Assembly: GCA_964428935.1 (NCBI GenBank)
Contig: CAYSAG010000254.1
Location: 1 to 7,566 of the forward strand
DNA: 7,566 nt
Direction: 5' to 3'
From: JAADHY01 sp964428935
GTDB lineage: Bacteria; Planctomycetota; Planctomycetia; Planctomycetales; Planctomycetaceae
Positions 1 through 6,728 of the stretch are shown here, piece after piece (position 1 is the stretch's first letter; each line of letters begins with the position of its first letter). Both the position numbers and the translations under genes were made by a program. The notes under the pieces were generated by a model. The model had not been told where the DNA came from. It did not search any database and saw nothing but the letters and a program-made list of their open reading frames with translations.

Positions 1-1
1 G

Positions 2-778
2 TTGTTCGCCATGATGTCGCTGGGGGCCGTTGTGGCGATTCCCGTCGCCTGGGTCTTGAAGAAAACGCTCTTCCGTGGCGAGACGCCGCCGTTTGTCATG
101 GAGCTGCCGACCTACCGTTGGCCGTCGCTTCGGATTGTGTTTTACCGGGTCTACGACCGGTGTCAGGCGTTTGTGACGCGAGCGGGCACGGTGATTTTTG
201 CGGCCACGGTGCTGGTGTGGGCCGCGGGCTACTTTCCGGCCGACCACAGTCGGCTGGACCGCGTGACGGCCGAACTGGAACGGTTGGAGCAGCTTCCGGA
301 GCCACCCGGAGCGACGGTGTCGGCCTTGCGGCGACAGCGAGCGTTGTTGGGACGCCAGTCGGTCGAGGAAAGTTACCTGGGACGGGCTGGTCGTGCGATT
401 GAGCCGGCTGTACGGCTTCTGGGCTGGGACTGGCGAATCGGCGTCAGCGTCTTGGCTTCGTTTCCGGCCCGAGAAGTCGTCATTGCCACGCTGAGCACGC
501 TCTACAGTTTGGGAGGCGAAGCCGACAGCCAAAGCGAAACGTTGCAGCAAGCCATTCGCCGCGCCCGCTGGCCCGACGGTCGGCCCGTCTTCACCGTCCC
601 GGTCGCTCTTTCCATCATGGTTTTCTTCGCTTTGTGCTGTCAGTGCGTTTCGACGTTGGCCATTATTCGGCGCGAAACCAACAGTTGGCGCTGGCCGCTG
701 TTCACTTTCGCCTACATGACCACGTTGGCCGTCCTGGCGGCTTGGCTCGTCTACCAAGTCGGCAGTCGGATTGGGTAG
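2..778 (+). CDS. feoB: Ferrous iron transport protein B, C-terminal part (5' end outside window)
   Basis: This is the membrane half of FeoB, the inner-membrane Fe(II) importer; the N-terminal G domain lies outside the window. The frame is open from the first base, so the TTG at position 2 is an internal Leu codon, not a start. Visible FeoB hallmarks (fragment numbering) are the PPFVMELPTYR segment at 29-39, a membrane helix at 61-78, the SYLGRAGRAIEP block at 124-135, GWDWRIGVSVLASFPAREVV at 141-160 (gate region), the Cys cluster CCQC at 212-215 within a helix, and RRETNSWRWPLF at 223-234 before the last helix. A soluble, charged, coiled-coil-like insert at about 81-122 separates two helices. 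It ends in TAG with about 130 bp before a small Cys-rich gene on the same strand, so co-transcription is likely. Family identity is firm; iron specificity is known from the family, not shown here. Confidence 0.96.
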   Translation: MFAMMSLGAVVAIPVAWVLKKTLFRGETPPFVMELPTYRWPSLRIVFYRVYDRCQAFVTRAGTVIFAATVLVWAAGYFPADHSRLDRVTAELERLEQLPEPPGATVSALRRQRALLGRQSVEESYLGRAGRAIEPAVRLLGWDWRIGVSVLASFPAREVVIATLSTLYSLGGEADSQSETLQQAIRRARWPDGRPVFTVPVALSIMVFFALCCQCVSTLAIIRRETNSWRWPLFTFAYMTTLAVLAAWLVYQVGSRIG

Positions 779-910
779 CGGGGTCTTGAGGTGAGCCGGA
801 CCGTTGTAACCTGACCGCTTTCCCAGTCGAAACGTGCCTGGTCGACGGCCGCGTCGAACGCGGTTGGTCGAAGGCTTTGCAAAAGACGGAACGAGCCGCA
901 GGTCAGAGCA

Positions 911-1174
911 ATGCACGCACAATTGAACTGGCAACTGATTGCGGCCCTGCTGTGCGTCGGGTTGGCCGTGGCGTTCTTGGGGGTGCGAGCCTGTCGGACG
1001 CTGCGAGCGCTGTGGAGTGCCGGCCCGTTGCGCTCAGAGTGCGGACACTGTCCGCTCGCCTACGGCGACCGGTGCTGCTCGCCACCGGAGCGGTCGGCTA
1101 GGGACGGCTCGCCCGAGACCACCGAGGAGGCTCCGGCTTCGCGTGCGGAGGACCAGACGTCCTTTTCCGCCTGA
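911..1174 (+). CDS. Small Cys-rich single-helix membrane protein, FeoB-associated type
   Basis: An 87-residue protein directly downstream of feoB. It starts MHAQLNWQLIAALLC and has one hydrophobic helix at about 8-26, a basic stretch at 26-33, then a Cys motif CGHC (44-47) and a CC pair (55-56), followed by a polar, disordered-looking tail rich in Ser, Glu and Ala. A short protein opening with an NWQ-type N terminus, one helix and a following CxxC cluster is the pattern of FeoB-associated Cys-rich membrane proteins, which sit next to feoB and are thought to help iron transfer or FeoB function. The long tail after the cysteines is unusual for that group. The start is the ATG before the helix; upstream CAGGT at 899-903 is only a weak ribosome site. 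It ends 20 bp before the convergent ABC ATPase stop. The family call rests on position and layout rather than a strong motif. Confidence 0.7.
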   Translation: MHAQLNWQLIAALLCVGLAVAFLGVRACRTLRALWSAGPLRSECGHCPLAYGDRCCSPPERSARDGSPETTEEAPASRAEDQTSFSA

Positions 1175-1194
1175 GCGCGCCGGGACGGCTCGGC

Positions 1195-1941
1195 CTACTT
1201 CTGCCCCACGTGACGCTCACCGCCGGCCGGCGCCGGTTGGCGCTCTCGCCCTTGGTCGGACGGCGTGGTCGAGTCGAAACGCAAGTTGGGAAGCTGCTGG
1301 ACGGGCACCGATTGCACGACGCCGTCGTGGAGCCAGAACAGCCGGTCGGCCAGCCGTTCCGCCTCGGCCCGACTGTGAGTAATGTGCAGCGTGGTGACCC
1401 CAGTCGCCTGCTGAATCTCTCGCAGCAGCTCGTACATTTGCTCGCGCGTTTGCTCGTCCAACGCGCTGAGCGGCTCGTCCAGACACAGGACGCCGGGACG
1501 GGCGGCCAGAGCACGCCCGAGAGCCACGCGCTGCTGCTCACCGCCGCTCAACCCGGCCGGCATGCGGTCGAGCAAATGCTTGATGTCCAGCAGCTCGGCC
1601 AGTTCGTCAACCCGCCGGTTGATGTCTCGACGCTTCCACCCTCGGACGGTCGGCCCGAAGGCCAAGTGCTCGCGTACGGTCATGGTGGGAAACAGAGCTC
1701 CCTCCTGCGGCACGAAGCCAATGCACCGCTGAGCCGGCTTCAGGTGCGTCACGTCCCGCCCCATCAGAACGATTCGTCCGGCCACGACCGGCCGCAGTCC
1801 GCAAATGGCCTCCAGAATGGTCGTTTTTCCCGAGCCAGTTCGGCCCATCAAAATGCCGTACTCCCCTTGCCCGACCTCGAAGCTGACGCCGGAAAGAGAA
1901 AACGTGCCGGACCGTACAGAAAGGTTTTCGACGCGAATCAC
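1195..1941 (-). CDS. ABC transporter ATP-binding protein (CysA/ModC/PotA-like import ATPase)
   Basis: A complete 248-residue nucleotide-binding subunit of an ABC transporter. Motifs in order: Walker A GRTGSGKT (33-40), Q-loop Gln79 in VPQE, signature LSGGEQQR (131-138), Walker B VLCLDEP (151-157) with catalytic Glu156, D-loop SALD (159-162) and H-loop His189 in HITHS. The sequence ends soon after the ATPase core with a polar tail of about 30 residues, so the C-terminal regulatory domain (TOBE or Mop) of full-length ModC, CysA and PotA proteins is absent. I chose the GTG at 1939-1941 because the protein then begins IRVENLSV, the usual first strand, with AGGGGG about 10 nt upstream. A second GTG at 1948-1950 adds three residues. 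No permease or binding-protein gene is adjacent, so the substrate (oxyanion, polyamine or other) cannot be named. Confidence 0.93.
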   Translation of the reverse strand: MIRVENLSVRSGTFSLSGVSFEVGQGEYGILMGRTGSGKTTILEAICGLRPVVAGRIVLMGRDVTHLKPAQRCIGFVPQEGALFPTMTVREHLAFGPTVRGWKRRDINRRVDELAELLDIKHLLDRMPAGLSGGEQQRVALGRALAARPGVLCLDEPLSALDEQTREQMYELLREIQQATGVTTLHITHSRAEAERLADRLFWLHDGVVQSVPVQQLPNLRFDSTTPSDQGRERQPAPAGGERHVGQK

Positions 1942-2044
1942 CGAAACCACACCCCCTGTGCCGCAGGCCGGGAACTGTCTGCCCGTGTGTCGGAGCGAAC
2001 GTGGTGGGCCGTCGCGGGCGCAAACGCCAAAAGGTTCATTCGGT

Positions 2045-2076
2045 GCGGCGTAAGGACCAGAGAAAGGACACGCCGC
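2045..2076 (-). promoter_or_regulatory. Hairpin in the untranslated leader of the ABC ATPase gene
   Basis: Read on the minus strand, GCGGCGT at 2076-2070 pairs exactly with ACGCCGC at 2051-2045, a 7-bp stem closing an 18-nt pyrimidine-rich loop. It lies about 40 nt after the transcription start expected from the promoter at 2122-2151 and about 100 nt before the GTG start. It has no following T-run, so it is not a terminator. It could be an mRNA-stabilising element or part of a cis-regulatory leader, or a chance stem in GC-rich DNA. I do not recognise a known riboswitch class. Confidence 0.3.
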
Positions 2077-2121
2077 CGGGTGGCTCCATGCCCGAATGTC
2101 CGGGTCGAAATCCGGACGCTC

Positions 2122-2151
2122 AGAATAGCCGACGCCGTGCGGCCCTGACAA
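2122..2151 (-). promoter_or_regulatory. Sigma-70-like promoter reading toward the ABC ATPase gene
   Basis: On the minus strand TTGTCA (2151-2146; five of six matches to TTGACA) is followed after 18 bp by TATTCT (2127-2122; four of six matches to TATAAT). The expected start of transcription is near 2115, giving a leader of roughly 170 nt before the GTG at 1941. It lies downstream of both minus-strand terminator-like hairpins (2339-2382 and 2461-2488), which fits an independent transcription unit for the ATPase. The match is good for such GC-rich DNA but remains a prediction. Confidence 0.5.
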
Positions 2152-2338
2152 GCTTCGGCGCCGCAACAGACCAGCCAGCTCGGAAAAGTGGCGGCGAGCA
2201 AGACGCTCCAGCCGGCGAACGGGAAAAGCGACGGCGCGCCCGGAACCGTCGAGGCGTCTGCCCGGCTTCGGTCAGCCGGTGCCGACACGTCCGCGGCGGG
2301 AAGGCTGGGGCCGAGTCAACAGCCTCAGCCGAGCGGCG

Positions 2339-2382
2339 AAAAAAATAACGGCGTTGACCGGACAAAGCCAAGCCAACGCCGT
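2339..2382 (-). terminator. Strong intrinsic terminator facing the minus strand
   Basis: Read on the minus strand, ACGGCGTTG (2382-2374) pairs perfectly with CAACGCCGT (2356-2348), a 9-bp stem with a 17-nt loop, followed at once by TATTTTTTT (2347-2339). The stem plus a seven-T run right after it is the standard rho-independent pattern, and only the minus strand has the T-run. It lies 360 bp beyond the response regulator stop and about 120 bp beyond a weaker hairpin-plus-T structure, so it ends either the two-component operon or a small transcript starting in between. Confidence 0.72.
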
Positions 2383-2460
2383 GGCCAGAAATTAGCCGTG
2401 GGGCGCACTGTACTTTACCGGTCGCCAAAGCGGATTTCACTAGGGGAAAGCCCGAAATTT

Positions 2461-2488
2461 TGAAAAAAATTCCCTGACGGAACAGGGA
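2461..2488 (-). terminator. Probable intrinsic terminator facing the minus strand
   Basis: Read on the minus strand, TCCCTG (2488-2483) pairs with CAGGGA (2476-2471) around a six-base loop, a 6-bp stem followed by ATTTTTTT and then CA. The T-run lies directly after the stem. It lies about 260 nt past the response regulator stop at 2745 and is the first terminator-like structure a transcript of that operon would meet. The stem is shorter than that of the structure at 2339-2382, so read-through is possible. Confidence 0.55.
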
Positions 2489-2744
2489 CACACAAGCAGC
2501 CGTTTTCGCGTCCTCTTCGCCTCCACCACGCAGCCCGCTGGGCCGCGTCGGCTCGAGCCGCTGCCTACCCTCGGCGACCTTACTCGTCCCGTCTGGCGGG
2601 GGCCCGCCACTGACCCGACGCAGCCTCGGCCAGCGGACCGCAGTCTGTGTCCGGTCGCGCCGAGGCAGGACAAACCTGCTCCAACTCCGCGCCGCAGTCG
2701 TCGCTTTGGCGGACACCCGCCAGGCAGCTCGCCCCTGACCTCGC

Positions 2745-3410
2745 TCAGTCCTCCAAATCGATCAACCCCATTCGAATGGCGAAGCGAACCAAGCCGGGAA
2801 TGTTGAAAATGCCGAGCCGTTCCATGAGCTGGCTGCGGTGGGTTTCCACCGTTTTCACGCTCACGTTCAAGACGGCAGCGATTTCCTTAGTAGACTTGCC
2901 CTCGGCAATCAGCTGCAGGATTTCGCGTTGGCGCGGCGTGAGCCGGTCCAGTTCCGACTCGCCGACCGTTTCCCGGACGTAGCCCGTCACCACGCCGGCC
3001 ACGCGCGAGTCCAAATAGGTTTGGCCAGACGCCACCTTCACGACGGCCTTTTCCAGCTCGTCAATGTCGGCGTCCTTGAGCAAGTAGCCGGCCGCTCCCA
3101 CCTGCAGCGCCCGCAGCACGTACTGCTCCGTGCTGTGCATGGACAGAACGATGACCCGCACTTCCGGCGCTTGACGCGCCACGCGTCCCGCCACTTCCAG
3201 GCCGTTCAGTCCGGGCATGGAAATGTCGAGCATGGCGACCGTGGGGCGCAAGCGGAGAATCTGCTTGAGCGACTCGCGTCCGTCCGCCGCCTCGCCAACC
3301 ACCTCCACTCCCTCCATTCGCTCCAGCAACGCCCGAATGCCGGAACGAAACAGCGTGTGGTCGTCCGCCAGGAAAACGCGAATCGGTTTGTGTGTTGCCT
3401 GAGCCGTCAT
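2745..3410 (-). CDS. Response regulator, NarL/FixJ family (receiver plus LuxR-type DNA-binding domain)
   Basis: A 221-residue transcription factor activated by phosphorylation. The receiver domain spans about 9-125: acidic pair Asp16-Asp17 (ADDH), phospho-acceptor Asp62 in MLDISMPG, switch Ser90 in VLSMHS and Lys112 in LLKDAD. The LuxR-type helix-turn-helix spans about 156-216, with LTPRQREILQLIAEG and VSVKTVETHRSQLMERLGI. All receiver catalytic residues are present. It is encoded just after the sensor kinase on the same strand, and HisKA_3 kinases usually pair with NarL-type regulators, so it is very likely the cognate partner. I chose the ATG at 3408-3410 because it leaves the usual few residues before the first strand. 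A GTG at 3501-3503 overlapping the kinase TGA in GTGA would add 31 Arg-, Gly- and Asp-rich residues and is a real alternative. DNA targets are unknown. Confidence 0.95.
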   Translation of the reverse strand: MTAQATHKPIRVFLADDHTLFRSGIRALLERMEGVEVVGEAADGRESLKQILRLRPTVAMLDISMPGLNGLEVAGRVARQAPEVRVIVLSMHSTEQYVLRALQVGAAGYLLKDADIDELEKAVVKVASGQTYLDSRVAGVVTGYVRETVGESELDRLTPRQREILQLIAEGKSTKEIAAVLNVSVKTVETHRSQLMERLGIFNIPGLVRFAIRMGLIDLED

Positions 3411-3499
3411 TCCGTCTTTGGCGTCGCTCCCGTCGGTTCGTTGCAGCCGTCGGTGGGTGGGTTGCCCGGCACGTTCGCCTTCGTTGCGAGCCGTCCGGG

Positions 3500-6091
3500 T
3501 CACTCGGTCAAGACCTGAGCCCTGCTCAGCGGAATCTCCAAATGAATCCGGGTGCCCTTTCCTCGTTCGGATTCGATTTGAATCTGTCCGTTCAGCAACA
3601 GCACACGTTCTTGCATGCCCAGCAGTCCCAGGCTGTGTCCGCGAGCCGCTCGCTGCAGAGCCCGCTCGACGTCGAACCCACGCCCGTCGTCCTCAATGTC
3701 GACCACCAGCGTGTCCTCAGTCGCTCGAATCCGGACCTCCAACCGCGACGCCCCCGCGTGCTTCAAACAGTTGTTGGCTGCTTCCTGCACAATTCGGAAC
3801 ACGGCTGTTTCAATGTGCGGTGGCAAACGTTCCTGCCCCAGGTTCGTCTCCAAGTACGCGTTCAGCCCACCGTTGACCTGACTCTTGAGCAGCCACTGCA
3901 GGGCCGGAATGAGCCCGAGGTCGTCGAGGACCGACGGCCGCAGGTTCCGCGACAAGTCTCGAACCTGCTGAATGACCTGGTCCAGCAGGGTCAGACACGT
4001 GGTCCAATGGGCCACGTTCGCCTGGCCGGGTTGCGACCGACGCAGCGACTGCAGGTTGACCTTCAGCGCGGTCAGCGACTGGCCAATCTGGTCGTGCAGG
4101 TCGGTGGCGATTCGTCGCCGTTCCGTTTCCTGAGCTTCGAGCAGTTGGCGGGAGAGCACGTGCAGACGCTCGGCCAACCGTTGCAGCGTCTGCTCGGCCT
4201 CGCGTCGCTTGGTCACGTCCATGAGCGTGCCGACGTACCCCACCACGCGGCCTTCGTCGTCGCGCCGAGGAATGGTCCAGAACTGGAGCCACCTTTGGGT
4301 GCCGTCGGGAGAGAGCACTCGGTTTTCTTCCAGGTAGTCGAGGCCGTCCAGGCAGGCCCGACGCCACTGTTCGGCCACGCGGGCCCGGTCGTCCGGGTGG
4401 ACCGCCTGCAGCCACCCTTCGCCCAGAAGTTGCTCCGGCTTGAGCCCGGTCAGCTCCACGCACACCGGGTTGACGTACACCCACTGGCAGTGCCGGTCGG
4501 CCAGAAAAATGCCCACCGGCGCGGACTCGCACAACGTCCGGAACCGCTCCTCGCTTTCCCGCAACGCCTTTTCGGCCCGCTGCCGCTCCGTAATGTCCGA
4601 AATCACCGCGACGAAGCCCGTCAAGTTGCCGTTCCGGTCCCGCTCGTACGCCCAGTCCACCTGCACGTGAATGATGCGTCCGTCTTTGGTTCGGTCCCGC
4701 GTGAAGACCGGGCGCGGCTTCGGCTGCTCCCGCACCAGCCGCTCGAAAAACTCCCGCAGCTCCCGTCGTTCCTCCTCCGTCGGTTTGACGTCCCAAATGT
4801 ACCACCCGACCAGCTCGCCGGGCTGGTAGCCGTGCATGAGCGAATGGGCGGCGTTGGAGTAAGTGATTCGGCCGGTCAAGTCGCACCGCTGCACGCCGTC
4901 TGGCAACAGCTCCAACAGCGTGCGCGTCCGTTCCTCGCTCTCGACCAGCGCCCGCACAGCCGCCTGGCTGGCCAGCTCGGCAGACCGGTAACTGTAGTGG
5001 AGCAACCCGAAGGCCAGCGGCAGCAGAATGCCCACCACCAGCAACATGCCGTAGCCCCACGGACGGGCCATTCGCTCAATCCGCGGCTCCACGACCGACG
5101 CCGGAACGTTCACCCCGACCAGACACCGAATGGGCTTCATGTAAACGTACGCGGCAATTTGTTTGTGGCCGCCCAGGTCGAAGGTCTCGCCGAGCCACGA
5201 CCGTTCCAGTCGCAGCAGGTCGGCCACCGTGGTGGGCTCCTCGTCAATGCCCCCCACGACCACCCGCCGGACGTCCTTCCCCACCAGTTCGGGGTACCGC
5301 GTGTCCAACGCGACCACGCCGGGCCAGCGAATGACGCACAAGTGGCTGCAAGGCATGTCTCGTGAAATCAGTTCCCAGTGGCGCTCGAGCAGCCGCAAGG
5401 CCCGTTGGCCCAGAACCGCGTTCTCGTCCGGTTCGCTTTCGTCCCGCAGGTCCGACGAGCCCACGTCGTCGCCGCCCGACGGTGCCGAAGAACCGGCCGC
5501 CCGCTTTCTGGCCCGAGCCCCCCGCCCTTTCGACTTGACTGGACGCCCCGCCCCCGGCGTGTCCACCCCTGGCAACTCTGCCTCGACGTGTCGAATGAGC
5601 GTCAAGGCTACCGTTCGGTTTCGCGTTGCCACGGCGCTCACAATGGCCTTCCGGCTGTCGTTGTAGGCGAAGTAACCAATGAGCACCGAGAAGACCATGG
5701 CCAGCGCGCCGACCAGCATCGACGCCCACACTCCCGACCGCCCCAGACGCCGGCCGACGCGGGCAACCTCCCCGACGCGACCAACCGAAGCGTCGATCGG
5801 TGACTCCGTCGACGGCCCGGTCAGAACCAAGTCGGCAGCCAACGCCAGGAAGAACGCACCGACGCTGGCCGCCAGCGCCGGAACCTCGCCCGGCTCGCAA
5901 AACAAGGTCACGCTCCACCGCTCCGCCGAGACCAGCTCGCCGTACAGCAGCACCAGCTGCCGAAGGGTCATGAGGGCGAGCACAGCCGCGGTCAGCCGAA
6001 TGCGCCAGTCGCAGCGTCCCCACAAGCGCCAACACAGCCACGACAGCGCAGCCACTCGCAGCAAAATGGAAATCAAAAGAAACAAGCTCAT
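3500..6091 (-). CDS. Membrane-bound hybrid-architecture sensor histidine kinase (Cache-like, PAS-PAS, HisKA_3, HATPase)
   Basis: An 863-residue sensor that autophosphorylates and passes phosphate to the downstream regulator. From the ATG: three hydrophobic segments at about 4-23, 33-50 and 74-90; a helix at 122-143; a probable extracytoplasmic region at 144-344; a helix at 345-367; PAS 1 at about 384-504; PAS 2 at about 512-632, each ending in a D(I/V)T-type motif; a HisKA_3 dimerisation domain with phospho-acceptor His666 in ATDLHDQIGQ; and an HATPase domain with N-box Asn774, G1 box DDGRGFD (801-807) and GKGT (844-847). The outer region contains YPELVGKDV (266-274) and a following beta-rich part reminiscent of Cache ligand sensors, interrupted at 182-223 by a Lys/Arg-rich then Ser/Asp/Glu-rich low-complexity insert. 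No receiver domain is attached. A GTG at 6104-6106 would add five residues; neither start has a clear ribosome site. The signal is unknown. Confidence 0.95.
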   Translation of the reverse strand: MSLFLLISILLRVAALSWLCWRLWGRCDWRIRLTAAVLALMTLRQLVLLYGELVSAERWSVTLFCEPGEVPALAASVGAFFLALAADLVLTGPSTESPIDASVGRVGEVARVGRRLGRSGVWASMLVGALAMVFSVLIGYFAYNDSRKAIVSAVATRNRTVALTLIRHVEAELPGVDTPGAGRPVKSKGRGARARKRAAGSSAPSGGDDVGSSDLRDESEPDENAVLGQRALRLLERHWELISRDMPCSHLCVIRWPGVVALDTRYPELVGKDVRRVVVGGIDEEPTTVADLLRLERSWLGETFDLGGHKQIAAYVYMKPIRCLVGVNVPASVVEPRIERMARPWGYGMLLVVGILLPLAFGLLHYSYRSAELASQAAVRALVESEERTRTLLELLPDGVQRCDLTGRITYSNAAHSLMHGYQPGELVGWYIWDVKPTEEERRELREFFERLVREQPKPRPVFTRDRTKDGRIIHVQVDWAYERDRNGNLTGFVAVISDITERQRAEKALRESEERFRTLCESAPVGIFLADRHCQWVYVNPVCVELTGLKPEQLLGEGWLQAVHPDDRARVAEQWRRACLDGLDYLEENRVLSPDGTQRWLQFWTIPRRDDEGRVVGYVGTLMDVTKRREAEQTLQRLAERLHVLSRQLLEAQETERRRIATDLHDQIGQSLTALKVNLQSLRRSQPGQANVAHWTTCLTLLDQVIQQVRDLSRNLRPSVLDDLGLIPALQWLLKSQVNGGLNAYLETNLGQERLPPHIETAVFRIVQEAANNCLKHAGASRLEVRIRATEDTLVVDIEDDGRGFDVERALQRAARGHSLGLLGMQERVLLLNGQIQIESERGKGTRIHLEIPLSRAQVLTE

Positions 6092-6457
6092 GCCGTGCCA
6101 ACCCACACTGCTTCTCGGCCGGTGAGGTGGACACGCCCGCGGGCGGACGTGGACCCAGACGCCACAACGTCTTTCTTACCAACCCTTGTTTCCTCACACG
6201 CTGTGCCCCACGCCCGCGCACCCTCAGCCGCGGTTGTGCTCCCGAAAGGCGACCCTGCTCGAACGCCGAGCCCCCAAAGACTGGTCGGAGCGGGCCGTCC
6301 AACTGCGAACGCAAGCGGCCCCGCGCGACGTGTTACCTGACCTCGAACGATTCATATTCTGCACGCGCTCCCGCCTCGGGAACAACCTTTCGGCAACAGG
6401 TTCAGTCGACCACGAATGTGAAGCGTACGAATCTTCGGACCCCGACACCGGTACGGA

Positions 6458-6496
6458 GCCGTTCGTCTGACCGGATCGGTTTCGACGGCGTTTTTT
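6458..6496 (+). terminator. Terminator-like structure on the plus strand inside the divergent gap
   Basis: GCCGT (6458-6462) pairs with ACGGC (6485-6489) and, inside it, ACCG (6470-6473) pairs with CGGT (6477-6480) around a GAT triloop. One base after the outer stem comes TTTTTT (6491-6496). The helices are short and separated by an internal loop, so the structure is weaker than the hairpin at 2339-2382. It lies about 310 nt upstream of the DUF1080 start, so it would end a short transcript or attenuate a long leader rather than end a known gene. Confidence 0.3.
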
Positions 6497-6728
6497 GGCG
6501 TCTTCCGTCTGGGAGACCGCCCTGGTTGCCGCCGCGCAGGCCGCGCGTCGCCGTGTGGCGTTGGGAAGCACGTTCCGTCGCCGGTCTCAGCGACCCTCTC
6601 CCGCTTGACGCGCCGCCACCGCCGCGTCCACCTGCGGTTTCAAGAAAAACGCCTCGCTTGACGTTCCACCCTTTTCTCGGTTTGCTGACATGTTGTCTGC
6701 CGAAACCAAGCGTGGGTGCAACGAGTCG

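Larger units (their letters stand above)
1942..2744. other. Non-coding interval between the ABC ATPase and response regulator genes
   Basis: About 800 bp without a convincing protein gene. The open frames that cross it translate to Arg-, Ala-, Pro- and Ser-rich sequence with no domain and no ribosome site. It contains the ATPase promoter and leader, the two minus-strand terminator-like hairpins, and a comparatively AT-rich patch at about 2385-2470 between them. Other small inverted repeats are present (2098-2117; 2549-2560, a perfect 12-bp palindrome; 2594-2609), none with a clear role. From 2490 to 2744 I see nothing else I can interpret. Confidence 0.7.

Noticed and set aside
1210..2148. 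312-codon open frame on the plus strand opposite the ABC ATPase
   Set aside because: Antisense shadow of a gene with all ATPase motifs intact; no domain in its translation.
1942..2166. In-frame upstream extension of the ABC ATPase
   Set aside because: The extra 75 residues match nothing in ABC ATPases, and the sigma-70-like promoter -10 lies inside this stretch.
2549..2560. Perfect 12-bp palindrome CGGCTCGAGCCG
   Set aside because: Single occurrence in GC-rich non-coding DNA, with no promoter or gene nearby that would make it an operator.
2594..2609. Strong GC hairpin (TGGCGG/CCGCCA) downstream of the response regulator gene
   Set aside because: No T-run on either strand, so not a standard terminator; probably chance pairing in GC-rich DNA.
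2120..2716. 198-residue open frame on the minus strand in the non-coding interval
   Set aside because: Arg/Ser/Ala-rich, no domain, no ribosome site, and it runs straight through both terminator-like hairpins.
3392..5365. Very long open frame (657 codons) on the plus strand
   Set aside because: It lies fully opposite the kinase and regulator genes; its Gln/Arg/Pro/Val-rich translation has no domain. It is a by-product of high-GC codon use on the other strand.
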